Origin: JAOUEA01 sp963810915
GTDB lineage: Bacteria > Actinomycetota > UBA4738 > HRBIN12
NCBI GenBank assembly: GCA_963810915.1
Contig: CAWEPH010000001.1
Span: 248,001 to 312,000, forward strand
Reading direction: 5' to 3'
Length of the DNA: 64,000 bases
Position numbers and translations under genes: made by a program. This document shows, one piece after another, positions 1-8,243 of the stretch (the first letter of the stretch is position 1; the number at the start of each line of letters is the position of its first letter). Below the pieces are notes generated by a model. That model was given only the letters and a program-made list of their open reading frames with translations. It searched no databases and had not been told where the DNA came from.

Positions 1-693
1 GACCACGTGATCTACGTGTGGGGCGCCGACCATCACGGCGACGTCGCGCGCGTGAAGGGCGCCGCCGAGGCGCTCGGCATCGATCCCGAGGCCGTCGAGA
101 TCGTGCTCTACCAGTTCGTGGCGTTCCTGCGAGGCGGCGAAGCCATGAAGATGAGCAAGCGCGCCGGGACGATCGTCACACTCGACCAGCTGATCGACGA
201 GGTGGGTGTCGACGCGGCCCGCTTCACGCTGCTCTCCTCCTCCAACGACTCCGCCATGAACTTCGACATCGAGGTCGTGAAGCAGCAGACGATGGAGAAC
301 CCCGTCTACTACGTGCAGTACGGGCACGCCCGGATCGCGAGCATCCTGCGCAAGGCCGCGGAGCGCGGCGTGGAGCTCCGCCCGATCGAGGAGGCGGATC
401 TGCCTCTGCTCGTCACGGATGCCGAGCTGGCGCTCCTGCGCGCCCTCGCCGACGCACCGGCGGTGCAGGCGAAGGCGGCCGATCGCCGCGCGCCGCACCA
501 CCTCACGCACGCCGCACAGGAGCTGGCCGGCCGGTTCCATCGCTTCTACACGGAATGCCCCGTGCTCTCGGAGGACCCGGCGCTCACCCAGGCACGCCTG
601 TGGCTCTGCGCCGGCACCAAGCAGGTCCTCGCCAACCTGCTGGCGCTCCTCGGCGTCTCGGCTCCCGAGGTGATGGAACGGGCGGATGACTGA
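1..693 (+). CDS. argS: Arginyl-tRNA synthetase, C-terminal part (truncated by window start)
   Basis: Charges tRNA-Arg with arginine in the cytosol. Only the last 230 residues are present; the frame is open from base 1. The class I signature KMSK is visible (KMSKRAG, bases about 147-167), followed by the all-helical DALR anticodon-binding domain, with the ArgS-typical stretch PVYYVQYGHARI near residue 101. The 3' end overlaps the next gene by 8 bases (ATG at 686, stop TGA at 691-693), so argS and lysA are probably translated together. The argS-lysA-hom order is the one seen in mycobacteria. Confidence 0.96.
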   Translation, partial: DHVIYVWGADHHGDVARVKGAAEALGIDPEAVEIVLYQFVAFLRGGEAMKMSKRAGTIVTLDQLIDEVGVDAARFTLLSSSNDSAMNFDIEVVKQQTMENPVYYVQYGHARIASILRKAAERGVELRPIEEADLPLLVTDAELALLRALADAPAVQAKAADRRAPHHLTHAAQELAGRFHRFYTECPVLSEDPALTQARLWLCAGTKQVLANLLALLGVSAPEVMERADD

Positions 694-2548
694 GGCGGCG
701 GCCTCCGCGCGCCCCCCCATCCCACGGACCTCGGCGGCGCCCTGGCCCGCCACGGCCGTGTTCGGCTCCGACGGGCTGACGATCGCGGGGATCTCGGCCG
801 CGGTCCTCGCTGAGCGCTACGGCACGCCGCTCCTCGTGGTCGACGAGGACGACCTGCGGGCGCGGTTCGCGGCCGTCGCAGGCATCGCCGACCGTGTGCT
901 CTTCGCGGTGAAGGCGCTCACGACGCACCAGGTGATCCGGATCGCGCTGGAGTCCGAGCTCGACCTCCTGGCCGCGACCGGCGGGGAGGTCGAGGCGTGT
1001 CTGCGCGCCGGCGCGCCCGCACGCCGCATCGTGCTGCACGGCAACAACAAGTCCGACGAGGAGCTCGCGCTCGCGGTGAGCTCGGGCCTCGCGATCGTCG
1101 TCGCCGACGGTCGCGACGAGCTGGTGCGCCTGGACGCCGCAGCGCGCGCGCAGGCTCGGGTGCAGGGCGTGCTCCTGCGCGTGGTCCCCGACGTCGCCGT
1201 GCGCACGCACGAGGCGATCGCCACCGGTCACGAAGCATCGAAGTTCGGCACCCCGCTCGCGGAGGCCGTGGACGTGGCGCGCGCCTGCGGCGCCCTCACC
1301 GCGCTCCGGTTCGAGGGCCTGCAGGCGCACATCGGCTCGCAGGTCCAGCAGGCGGAGGCGTACCTGGAGGCGGTCGACACGCTGGTCGATCTGGCGGCGC
1401 GGATGCGCACGGAGGCGGGCGTGGAGGTGCGCTCGCTCGACATCGGCGGGGGCTACGCCGTCACCTACGTGGACGAGGTGGAGCTGGTCCCGGCGGAGAT
1501 CGCACGCATCCTGTCGGAGCGGATTCGGGAGCGGTGCGCCGAGCACGGGATCCCGGTTCCGGCGTTGCTCGTCGAGCCGGGGCGATCGCTCGTGGCCAAC
1601 CCCGTCCTCACCCTCTACCGCGTCGGCGGGACCAAGCGTGCCGGCGGGCGCGCGCTCGTCGCCGTCGACGGCGGGATGTCGGACAACCTCCGTCCGATGC
1701 TCTACGACGCGCGGTTCACCGTCGCCGCGGCCGGGCCGACCACCTCGGAACCGTCCGTCCGCGTAACCGTGGTGGGCAAGCACTGCGAGTCGGGCGACGT
1801 CCTGGCCGAGGACGTGTTGCTGCCAGCGGATCTGGCGCGCGGTGGCCTGCTCGCGGTGGCGGCCACGGGCGCCTACACCTATGGGCTCGCGAACGCGTAC
1901 AACCGGGTCGGGCGGCCGGCGGTGGTGGCGGTGCGCGCCGGACGCGCCATCCCCTGGCTCCGCCGGGAGGACGTCGCGGACATGGACCGCCTGGAACGCC
2001 CCGCGCCCCGGTTCGTGCCCGAGGAGGTGGCGCTGCCCGCGGGCATCACCGTTCGGGCGCCGCGCCCGTCGGACGCCCAACCGTTCCTGGACTTCTGGAC
2101 GGCGGTCGTGGCGGAGGGGAGATACGTGCGGAGCGAGCGCGTGGCGAACCCGGCGCGTGTCTACCGCCGCCGATTCCGCAGGCCCCCGAGCGACCGCGAG
2201 GCGCAGATCGTGGCGGTGGAGGGCGGCCGCGTCGTGGGCCATCTCTTCATCCAACGCGAGTCCCACCCGGTCACCCACCACGTCGCGACGCTTGGCATCG
2301 CTGTGGCGGCCGACCGCCGCGGCCAGGGCGTGGGCACCGCGCTGATGGCGGAGGCCATCCGTTGGGCGCGCGGGGCCGGCGTGCAGAAGCTCGTGCTGTC
2401 CGTCTACCCCCACAACACGGGCGCGATCGCGCTGTACCGCAAGTTCGGCTTCGTCGAGGAGGGGCGCCTGTCCCGGCAATCGCACAAGTCCTACGGGTAC
2501 GAGGACGAGTTGTTGATGGGTGCCTGGATCGGCCCCCAGGACCCCTAG
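686..2548 (+). CDS. lysA: Diaminopimelate decarboxylase fused to a C-terminal GNAT acetyltransferase
   Basis: Residues 1-440 are a fold-III PLP decarboxylase that converts meso-diaminopimelate to lysine. Visible are the PLP lysine K76 in FAVKA, HIGSQ near 216, DIGGGY near 252, EPGRS near 295 and the active-site HCESGD near 366. Residues about 450-620 form an unrelated GNAT N-acetyltransferase domain with the acetyl-CoA loop RRGQGVGTAL near 545 and the NTGAIALYRKFGF motif. At 620 residues the protein is about 170 longer than ordinary LysA. No stop or frameshift separates the two parts, so the fusion is direct. The acetyl acceptor cannot be deduced from sequence. The gene overlaps argS by 8 bases and converges on the CapA-like gene, sharing a CTAG at the stops. 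Confidence 0.93.
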   Translation: MTEAAASARPPIPRTSAAPWPATAVFGSDGLTIAGISAAVLAERYGTPLLVVDEDDLRARFAAVAGIADRVLFAVKALTTHQVIRIALESELDLLAATGGEVEACLRAGAPARRIVLHGNNKSDEELALAVSSGLAIVVADGRDELVRLDAAARAQARVQGVLLRVVPDVAVRTHEAIATGHEASKFGTPLAEAVDVARACGALTALRFEGLQAHIGSQVQQAEAYLEAVDTLVDLAARMRTEAGVEVRSLDIGGGYAVTYVDEVELVPAEIARILSERIRERCAEHGIPVPALLVEPGRSLVANPVLTLYRVGGTKRAGGRALVAVDGGMSDNLRPMLYDARFTVAAAGPTTSEPSVRVTVVGKHCESGDVLAEDVLLPADLARGGLLAVAATGAYTYGLANAYNRVGRPAVVAVRAGRAIPWLRREDVADMDRLERPAPRFVPEEVALPAGITVRAPRPSDAQPFLDFWTAVVAEGRYVRSERVANPARVYRRRFRRPPSDREAQIVAVEGGRVVGHLFIQRESHPVTHHVATLGIAVAADRRGQGVGTALMAEAIRWARGAGVQKLVLSVYPHNTGAIALYRKFGFVEEGRLSRQSHKSYGYEDELLMGAWIGPQDP

Positions 2549-3534
2549 ACCCGGGTCCAGGGCGCTCCGTCGACCTGCACGGACGGGCCATCGGGCGGGA
2601 CCCACCGCCGGAACGTGACGCCGCCGCCCGCGTAGGCGACGATCCCGATCCGGAAGGCGTCCACCCCGCCCGGAGCGCCCGCCACCTCCAGCAGCGCCCC
2701 CCGGCCCACGCCGTCGAACAGGAGATTCCCCAGGCTCGTCGCGAAGACGGTCATGCGCCCGTCGCGATCGGGATCAACGACCCCGACGGGCTGCACGGTG
2801 TGGGGTCCGTGGCACCACACCACATCGACTCCCCATCGGGCGAGGAGTCGCGCGTGTGCTCCGAGCGACGGATCCGTGACGCTCGACAGCGGGACGCCGC
2901 CGTGCAGCGCGACGGTGACGAGGTCCGCTCGGCCCCGCGCCTCACGCACCGCGGCGCGCGCCGTGCGCCGGTCCCATCGAGCGACGCCGGAAGGCGATCC
3001 TCCTTCGGAGAGGTCGAACGCGAGGAACGCCACACGGACGCCATCGCGGGTGAGGACCGTCGGTTCGGCCGGCTCCGCGCCCACCGCGGCGATCCCGTGG
3101 CGATGCAGAGCCTCCGTGCTGTCGGCGGCCGTGAGCGGCCCCGCGTCCCCCGCGTGGTTGTTCGCCACACTCATGACGTCGAAGCCCGCGGCCGCGAGCA
3201 GGGAGGCCGCCTCCGGATCGGCCTCCAGCGCCACGGGGCTCGAGACACGGTGCGGCCGCGTGGTCAGCGGTGACTCCAGGTTCGCGGCCGAGAGGTCGGC
3301 GGCGCTCGTCACCGAGCGCACGCCGGCGAACACCGAGGTGGGGTCGGCCACCCACACCGGCGCCACATCGCGGCCCAGCATCACATCGCCGGCGAACAGC
3401 ATGCGTACCTGGGCGGCCAAGGGCGCCGCTCCGGACGCCACGGACGTGGGTGCCGGCGCCGGGTCGCCGCTCACGCAGGAACCCGCCACGAGCACGGCGG
3501 CGAGCGCCGCGCCGGTCGTGACCCGGTTCAGCAC
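2545..3534 (-). CDS. CapA/PgsA-like metallophosphatase-fold protein, exported
   Basis: Belongs to the family of poly-gamma-glutamate capsule protein CapA, which has a calcineurin-like fold. Visible motifs are GDVMLGR, NLESPL, NNHAGDAG, ALHGG and CHGPHTVQP, in the usual order. The GTG start at 3534 is preferred because it overlaps the stop of the upstream gene (GTGCTGA) and puts a hydrophobic signal segment at the N-terminus ending in AGSC. That is a weak lipobox, so it may be a lipoprotein or simply secreted. An ATG at 3579 would add 15 residues. The gene forms a two-gene minus-strand operon with the RTX-repeat protein. No capB or capC neighbours are present, so a role in capsule synthesis is not supported; the substrate is unknown. 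Confidence 0.8.
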   Translation of the reverse strand: MLNRVTTGAALAAVLVAGSCVSGDPAPAPTSVASGAAPLAAQVRMLFAGDVMLGRDVAPVWVADPTSVFAGVRSVTSAADLSAANLESPLTTRPHRVSSPVALEADPEAASLLAAAGFDVMSVANNHAGDAGPLTAADSTEALHRHGIAAVGAEPAEPTVLTRDGVRVAFLAFDLSEGGSPSGVARWDRRTARAAVREARGRADLVTVALHGGVPLSSVTDPSLGAHARLLARWGVDVVWCHGPHTVQPVGVVDPDRDGRMTVFATSLGNLLFDGVGRGALLEVAGAPGGVDAFRIGIVAYAGGGVTFRRWVPPDGPSVQVDGAPWTRV

Positions 3535-4292
3535 CCGATCACGCACGCGTCCGTCGGCCCGATCTCGAAGTCCACCCACGTGTCGCCGGGGTCGGCGTTG
3601 AAGGTGTCCTCCGTGCCCCCGCCGCCGTTCAGCCGGTCGCCGGGCTGGCCGTCGGTCGTGAGGACGCAGCCGTCGTCGCCGGGTCCGGCGAACACGACGT
3701 CGATCGCGCCGAGCGCGTAGATCGTGTCGCCGCCAGCACCGCCGAAGTACCGGTTGTTCCCTGCGCTGTCGTCCATGTAGTCGCGGTCGGGTCCGCCGAA
3801 CGCGACGTCGTTGTCCGCGCTCCCGTACAGGCCGTCGCGCCCAGGTCCGCCGTGGAGGCGATCGTTCCCACTGCCGCCGAAGATGAGGTCACGCTCGATC
3901 CCCCCCCGCGCTACGTCCGCGCCGAGGCGCCCGTCGAGCAGGTCGCGACCCGGTCCGCCGAAGAGACGGTCATCACCTCGTCCACCGACGAGCCGATCGG
4001 AGCCTTGCGCCCCGTGCAGGCGATCGTCCCCCCCACGGCCACAGATCACGTCGTGGGCGTTCGTCCCTCTCAACAGGTCGGGCCCTCCCGTTCCCAGGAT
4101 CGTGCACGCCGGAGGCCGTGGGAGCGTGAGGTCCGCAGGCAACGCGCGGCTGTTGCAGCGCGGAGACCCCTCGGACGAGGTGGCCATCGCGACGCCTCGC
4201 AGGCACGCCGGTGTGGCCCGGACCACCACCGAGGGGAGGAGGAACAGGCTCATGAGTACCACGCACGTACACACAGCGAGGAAGCGACGCAT
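3528..4292 (-). CDS. Secreted RTX/hemolysin-type calcium-binding repeat protein
   Basis: A 254-residue protein with an N-terminal signal peptide (MRRFLAVCTC, then a hydrophobic run ending near VRATPA). About ten glycine- and aspartate-rich nonapeptides of the GGxGxDxxx type follow, for example GRGGDDRLHG, GGRGDDRLFG and GGSGNDRLHG. Such repeats fold into a parallel beta-roll that binds calcium outside the cell. The C-terminal 60 residues contain a Cys pair (DACVIGC at the very end). The ATG at 4292 is chosen because an excellent Shine-Dalgarno, GGAGG at 4301-4305, lies 8 bases upstream; an ATG at 4328 has none. No type I secretion genes are nearby, and the N-terminal signal argues for Sec export. 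No catalytic domain is visible. Confidence 0.85.
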   Translation of the reverse strand: MRRFLAVCTCVVLMSLFLLPSVVVRATPACLRGVAMATSSEGSPRCNSRALPADLTLPRPPACTILGTGGPDLLRGTNAHDVICGRGGDDRLHGAQGSDRLVGGRGDDRLFGGPGRDLLDGRLGADVARGGIERDLIFGGSGNDRLHGGPGRDGLYGSADNDVAFGGPDRDYMDDSAGNNRYFGGAGGDTIYALGAIDVVFAGPGDDGCVLTTDGQPGDRLNGGGGTEDTFNADPGDTWVDFEIGPTDACVIGC

Positions 4293-4326
4293 CGTCCTCG
4301 CCTCCTTTCCAACCGGTTCCACAGCC

Positions 4327-4350
4327 AACGTAGCCCCGCCGGTGCGTTCC
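4327..4350 (-). promoter_or_regulatory. Possible ECF-sigma promoter of the RTX/CapA operon
   Basis: On the minus strand GGAAC (4350-4346) is followed after 15 bases by CGTT (4330-4327). This matches the GGAAC...GTT pattern of extracytoplasmic-function sigma factors such as SigE. It lies about 35 bases before the ATG at 4292, leaving room for a leader carrying the strong ribosome binding site. It is a two-block match only, so evidence is modest. Confidence 0.35.
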
Positions 4351-4396
4351 CTCTAGGCAGAACGGTCCCGCGCTCGACGGGCCTTCCCCGAGGGGC

Positions 4397-4425
4397 GTGA
4401 CCCGGGCCGGTGCGTCCGGGATACT
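4397..4425 (+). promoter_or_regulatory. Likely housekeeping promoter of hom-thrC-thrB
   Basis: GTGACC at 4397-4402 and GATACT at 4420-4425 are separated by 17 bases, a reasonable -35/-10 pair. The expected start site leaves a leader of about 27 bases with the purine-rich site GGGGAAGGG before the hom ATG. Confidence 0.45.
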
Positions 4426-4458
4426 GGGAGTCACCGAACGGGGAAGGGCGCCATCGCC

Positions 4459-5751
4459 ATGACCGCTGAAACGCTCCGCGTGGGTCTCCTGGGCTGCGGC
4501 AACGTGGGCGCCGCCGTGATCCGCCTGCTCCACGAGCACGCGGAGGACATCGCGATGCGCGCCGGCTGCCGCCTCGAGGTGACGCGGGTCGCCGTGCGCG
4601 ATGTCGATCGTGAGCGCGACGTGCCCGTCCCCGCCACGGCGTTCACGACGGACGCCGGCTCCATCGTCGACGACCCCGCGATCGACATCGTGTGCGAGCT
4701 CCTCGGCGGCACGGAGCCCGCGCGGTCCCTGCTCCTGGGCGCGTTCGCGCACGGGAAGTCGGTCGTGACCGCGAACAAGGAGCTCCTCGCGAACGACGGG
4801 CAGGCGCTGTTCGAAGCCGCCGATGCCGCTGAGCGCGACCTCTACTTCGAGGCCGCGGTCGCGGGCGGCATCCCGCTGATCCGCCCGCTCAAGGAGTCCC
4901 TCGCCGGCGAGCGGGTGGGCCGGATCCTCGGCATCGTGAACGGCACCACGAACTTCATCTTGACCCAGATGTCGGAGCGCGGCTCGTCGTTCGCCGACGC
5001 GCTCGCCGAGGCCCAGCGCCTGGGCTACGCGGAGGGGGATCCCACCGCGGACGTCGAGGGCTTCGACGCCGCCGCCAAGTGCGCGATCCTCGCCTCGATC
5101 GCGTTCAACACGCGCGTGGTGGCCGATGACGTCTACCGCGAGGGCATCACGCGGGTCACCCCGCTCGACATCGCCGACGCTACGCGCATGGGCTACGTCG
5201 TGAAGCTGCTCGCGATCGCCGAGCTCGAAGACGATGAGGTCTCGGCCCGTGTGCACCCGGCGATGATCCCGGCCGCCCACCCCCTCGCGAGCGTCCGCGA
5301 TGCCTTCAACGCCGTCTTCCTGGAGGGACCGAAGGTCGGACAGCTGATGTTCTACGGGCGGGGCGCGGGCGGGGACCCGACCGCCACGGCGGTCGTGGGC
5401 GACCTCGTTACCGTGGCGCGGCATGCGATCGCGGGGAGCCGGGGCGTCGGCTGCACGTGCACGCTCGACCGCCGCATCCGGCCGATGGACGACACGCGAG
5501 GCCAGTACTACCTGAACGTCCACGTGGAGGACCGCCCCGGGGTCCTGGCCGAGATCGCCGACCAGTTCGGGCGCAACGGGGTCTCGATCGAGCGCGTCTG
5601 GCAGGAGGGGACCGCCGACGAGGCCACGCTGGTGTTCATCACGCACCGGGCGCAGGAGGGCGCGTTCCAGAAGACCGTGCAGGAGCTGCGCGAGCTGCCG
5701 GCGGTGCGGGCCGTCGCGAGCGTGCTCCGCGTGGAGGGCGAGGAGCCGTGA
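4459..5751 (+). CDS. hom: Homoserine dehydrogenase with ACT domain
   Basis: Reduces aspartate semialdehyde to homoserine with NAD(P)H, the branch point for threonine and methionine. The N-terminal Rossmann motif GLLGCGNVGAAV is at residues 8-19. The catalytic domain contains NKELL, GGIPLIRPLKE, GIVNGTTNFIL and the family signature DPTADVEGFDAAAK. An ACT regulatory domain occupies about residues 350-430, starting near YYLNVHVEDRPGVLAEIA, so threonine feedback is likely. Length 430 is normal. The ATG at 4459 has a GGGGAAGGG site upstream. The stop overlaps the thrC start (GTGA), showing translational coupling. Confidence 0.97.
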   Translation: MTAETLRVGLLGCGNVGAAVIRLLHEHAEDIAMRAGCRLEVTRVAVRDVDRERDVPVPATAFTTDAGSIVDDPAIDIVCELLGGTEPARSLLLGAFAHGKSVVTANKELLANDGQALFEAADAAERDLYFEAAVAGGIPLIRPLKESLAGERVGRILGIVNGTTNFILTQMSERGSSFADALAEAQRLGYAEGDPTADVEGFDAAAKCAILASIAFNTRVVADDVYREGITRVTPLDIADATRMGYVVKLLAIAELEDDEVSARVHPAMIPAAHPLASVRDAFNAVFLEGPKVGQLMFYGRGAGGDPTATAVVGDLVTVARHAIAGSRGVGCTCTLDRRIRPMDDTRGQYYLNVHVEDRPGVLAEIADQFGRNGVSIERVWQEGTADEATLVFITHRAQEGAFQKTVQELRELPAVRAVASVLRVEGEEP

Positions 5752-6851
5752 CGGACGCCGACGGGATGCGCGCCGCCGGTAGTCTGGCGCAGACTACCGG
5801 GGCCCACCAATGGCGGGGCGTGATCGAGGAGTACCGCGACCGCCTGCCGGTCACCGACGCGACGCCGGTGGTCACGCTGCGCGAGGGCGGGACCCCTCTG
5901 GTGTTCTCCGAGGTGCTCAGCGCGGACACCGGTTGCGCCGTGTGGCTGAAGTACGACGGCGCCAATCCCACCGGCTCGTTCAAGGATCGCGGGATGACGT
6001 TGGCGATCAGCAAGGCCGTCGAGGAGGGTGCCAAGGCCGTCGTCTGCGCGTCGACGGGCAACACGTCCGCGAGCGCCGCCGCGTATGCGGCCAAGGCCGG
6101 TCTCACGTGTGCGGTGCTCGTGCCCAAAGGGAAGGTGGCGCTCGGCAAGATGGCGCAGACCCTCGTCCACGGGGCCCGGATGTTGGAGGTGGAGGGCAAC
6201 TTCGACGCCTCGCTCGAGCTGGCCCAGGACCTGGCCGCTCGCTACCCGATCACGTTGGTGAACTCCGTGAACCCGTTCCGACTCCAGGGTCAGAAGACGG
6301 GGGCGTTCGAGATCTGCGACGCCCTGGGCCGGGCCCCCGACATCCACTGCGTGCCGGTCGGCAATGCGGGGAACATCTCGAGCTACTGGATGGGCTATGG
6401 GGAGTACCTGGCCGACGGCGTGATCCACGAGCCGCCGCAGATGATGGGGTTCCAGGCACAAGGAGCTGCGCCGATCGTGCGGGGCGAGCCGGTGACCGAT
6501 CCGCAGACGATCGCGACCGCGATCCGCATCGGCAATCCCGCCTCCTGGGAGAAGGCGGTCGCCGCGGCGTCCGAATCCGAAGGGGGCATCTTCGCCGTCA
6601 CGGACCGGGAGATCTTGGCCGCGTACCGTCGGCTCGCCCACGAGGGGCTCTTCGCTGAGCCGGCGAGCGCGGCGAGCGTCGCAGGGCTCCTTCGCCTGCA
6701 CGCCGACGGGAAGCTGCCGTCGGGCGCCACCGTCGTCTGCGTGCTCACGGGTCACGGCCTGAAGGATCCGGAGTGGGCGATCGCGGGCGCGGCGCACCCC
6801 ACGATCGTGCCGGCCGATCCGGCCGCGGTGGCCGAGGAGCTGGGGCTCTAG
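5748..6851 (+). CDS. thrC: Threonine synthase
   Basis: PLP enzyme converting O-phosphohomoserine to threonine. The PLP lysine is K79 in NPTGSFKDRGM; the phosphate-binding loop (STGNTSASAAAYAAKAG) and the GNAGNIS motif are present. It is a short type threonine synthase (367 residues), as in actinobacteria. The GTG at 5748 overlaps the hom stop. Alternatives are the ATG at 5766 and a GTG at 5820; the segment HQWRGVIEEYRDRLPV resembles the N-terminus of the mycobacterial protein, so a start before 5820 is favoured. The first codons contain a perfect 25-base inverted repeat (separate entry). It is followed with no gap by thrB. Confidence 0.96.
   Translation: MTDADGMRAAGSLAQTTGAHQWRGVIEEYRDRLPVTDATPVVTLREGGTPLVFSEVLSADTGCAVWLKYDGANPTGSFKDRGMTLAISKAVEEGAKAVVCASTGNTSASAAAYAAKAGLTCAVLVPKGKVALGKMAQTLVHGARMLEVEGNFDASLELAQDLAARYPITLVNSVNPFRLQGQKTGAFEICDALGRAPDIHCVPVGNAGNISSYWMGYGEYLADGVIHEPPQMMGFQAQGAAPIVRGEPVTDPQTIATAIRIGNPASWEKAVAAASESEGGIFAVTDREILAAYRRLAHEGLFAEPASAASVAGLLRLHADGKLPSGATVVCVLTGHGLKDPEWAIAGAAHPTIVPADPAAVAEELGL
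5776..5800. repeat. Perfect 10-5-10 inverted repeat in the 5' end of thrC
   Basis: CCGGTAGTCT (5776-5785) pairs exactly with AGACTACCGG (5791-5800) across a GGCGC loop. It lies 28 bases inside thrC if translation starts at 5748. The arm contains TAGTCT, like the -10 hexamers used elsewhere in this window. It could be an operator, an RNA hairpin affecting coupled translation, or an internal promoter; the sequence cannot distinguish these. Confidence 0.6.
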
Positions 6852-7718
6852 ATGCGCCTCGTCGCAAGCGTGCCCGCGACCTCGGCCAACCTCGGTCCGG
6901 GATTCGACTGCTTCGGGCTCGCGCTGGATCTCGTGAACGAGGTGACGCTGGACACGGAGGCCGCCCCGGGAATCACCTGGGAAGGCGAGGGCGCCGACGA
7001 GCTGCCCACCGACGGCACCGACATGGTGAGCCGCTCGATGGCCTTCGTGGCGCACGAGGCGGCGCGGACCCTCCCCCCCTTCGGGCTGCACAGCGTCAAC
7101 CGGATCCCCCTCGAGCGGGGCCTCGGCTCGTCCTCGGCCGCCTCGGTCGCGGGCGTGCTCCTGGGGGCGCACCTGCTCGGCCTTGAGCTGGCGAGCGACC
7201 CCGTCGGCGTCTTCAACGTCGCGGGACGCATGGAGGGCCATCCGGACAACGCGGGCGCGGCCGTCTTCGGCGGGTTCACGCTCTCGGTGCAGGACGGTCC
7301 GCCCGTACGGCTCGACGCCCATCCGTCGCTCTGCCCGGTGGTGTTGATCCCCGAGGACGTCCGGCTGTCCACGGCGGAGGCGCGCAGGGCGCTCGCATCC
7401 CTGGTGCCTCGGCAGGACGCCGTGTACAACGCCGCGCACGCGGCGCTCATGGTGGTGGCCCTCACCCAGCGCCCCGAGCTCCTGGGGCTGGCCCTGCGTG
7501 ACCGGATCCACCAGGATGCGCGCCTCGCCCTCGTGCCGAGCGTGCACGAGGTCTTCGAGTCGATCTCGGCGCTCGGGGTGCCCGTCGGGGTCTCCGGGGC
7601 GGGACCGACGCTGCTCGCCTTCGAATCCGACCGGGTCCGCGTGCCCGACCTCGGCGCGCGCTGGCGGGTGCTGCGCCTCCTGGTCCGCACCGCCGGCGCC
7701 GAGGTGACCCAAGGCTAG
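6852..7718 (+). CDS. thrB: Homoserine kinase
   Basis: GHMP-superfamily kinase that phosphorylates homoserine for ThrC. Motif 1 is SANLGPGFDCFGLAL (residues 11-25), the ATP loop RGLGSSSAA is at 89-97, and the C-terminal GVSGAGPTLLAF motif is near 247. Length 288 is slightly short but complete. The ATG follows the thrC stop directly, so hom-thrC-thrB form one operon. It is the last gene of the block before the accessory patch. Confidence 0.95.
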   Translation: MRLVASVPATSANLGPGFDCFGLALDLVNEVTLDTEAAPGITWEGEGADELPTDGTDMVSRSMAFVAHEAARTLPPFGLHSVNRIPLERGLGSSSAASVAGVLLGAHLLGLELASDPVGVFNVAGRMEGHPDNAGAAVFGGFTLSVQDGPPVRLDAHPSLCPVVLIPEDVRLSTAEARRALASLVPRQDAVYNAAHAALMVVALTQRPELLGLALRDRIHQDARLALVPSVHEVFESISALGVPVGVSGAGPTLLAFESDRVRVPDLGARWRVLRLLVRTAGAEVTQG

Positions 7719-7795
7719 GCGGCGCGTGTCACGCCCCCCACCGAGACGGTGAGTGGCTCGTTCGCGTTGCGGTCAGTCGGTCGAGGACGTCACGC

Positions 7796-7924
7796 CTAAC
7801 CCCCGAACAGGGCAGCCGCGCCGCGCTCTGCGACCTCACGATCCAGCTTCTCCGTGAGGTGGGCGTAGAGCTTCATGGTGGTGCCGATGTCGGCGTGGCG
7901 GATGTCGGTGAGCGTGAGCGTCAT
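7796..7924 (-). pseudogene. C-terminal remnant of a tyrosine recombinase (phage-type integrase)
   Basis: A 42-codon frame ends at TAG 7798-7796. It contains HADIGTTMKLYAHLT, the conserved last box of tyrosine recombinases: the box-II His region and the nucleophilic Tyr in KLYAH. The rest of the integrase, including the catalytic Arg and the HxxR box, is absent upstream in all minus-strand frames I could read. An ATG at 7924 follows AAAGGA, but this is probably the tail of a lost gene and not an intact small protein. It marks a former integrative element. Confidence 0.7.
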
Positions 7925-8185
7925 CCTGATGTCCTTTCCATCTCGGCTTGCTGTCCGACCTCCGGGCGGAGGAACTCGTCGCAGGTAGGGGCGGCGCAGC
8001 CGTAACGCGAGGTCCGTCCTGTGCCCGCTGGGCCCAGGGTCGTCGTGGCGGCGGCGATCCGATGCCCGCTACTGCTCGTCGGCGTGCCGACAGGCCGCGT
8101 ACCGGGGGCGCGTCGCGGCGCGAGACCTTAGCGGCGGCGTCTCTTCGATGGCATGGGCGATCGTCCCTTCCCACGCCGCCCTAGT
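7925..8185. other. Intergenic stretch without a recognisable gene
   Basis: Between the integrase remnant and the promoter of the next gene I see no convincing coding frame on either strand; long open frames here have no family-like sequence and no ribosome binding site. The 77 bases between thrB and the remnant (7719-7795) are also empty. Confidence 0.5.
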
Positions 8186-8215
8186 TTGACAGGGGTCCCA
8201 CTGGTGTGCGATACG
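8186..8215 (+). promoter_or_regulatory. Candidate sigma-A promoter for the unknown gene at 8244
   Basis: TTGACA at 8186-8191 is a perfect -35 box. GATACG at 8210-8215, 18 bases downstream, is an acceptable -10. The resulting leader of about 22 bases carries AAAGGA ahead of the ATG at 8244. Confidence 0.5.
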
Positions 8216-8243
8216 CAGCTTCTTGAAGTGAAAGGACACCGCC

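Noticed and set aside
2545..3534. Capsule (poly-gamma-glutamate) biosynthesis locus
   Set aside because: Only a CapA-like gene is present; CapB and CapC are missing and the neighbour is an RTX protein, so a capsule system is not supported.
4379..4458. Amino-acid attenuator leader peptide before hom
   Set aside because: No short frame with a run of Thr, Ile or Met codons followed by a terminator hairpin could be found in the leader.
3973..5646. Long minus-strand frame antisense to hom
   Set aside because: It overlaps the convincing hom gene and the real RTX gene in another frame; composition is shadow-like.
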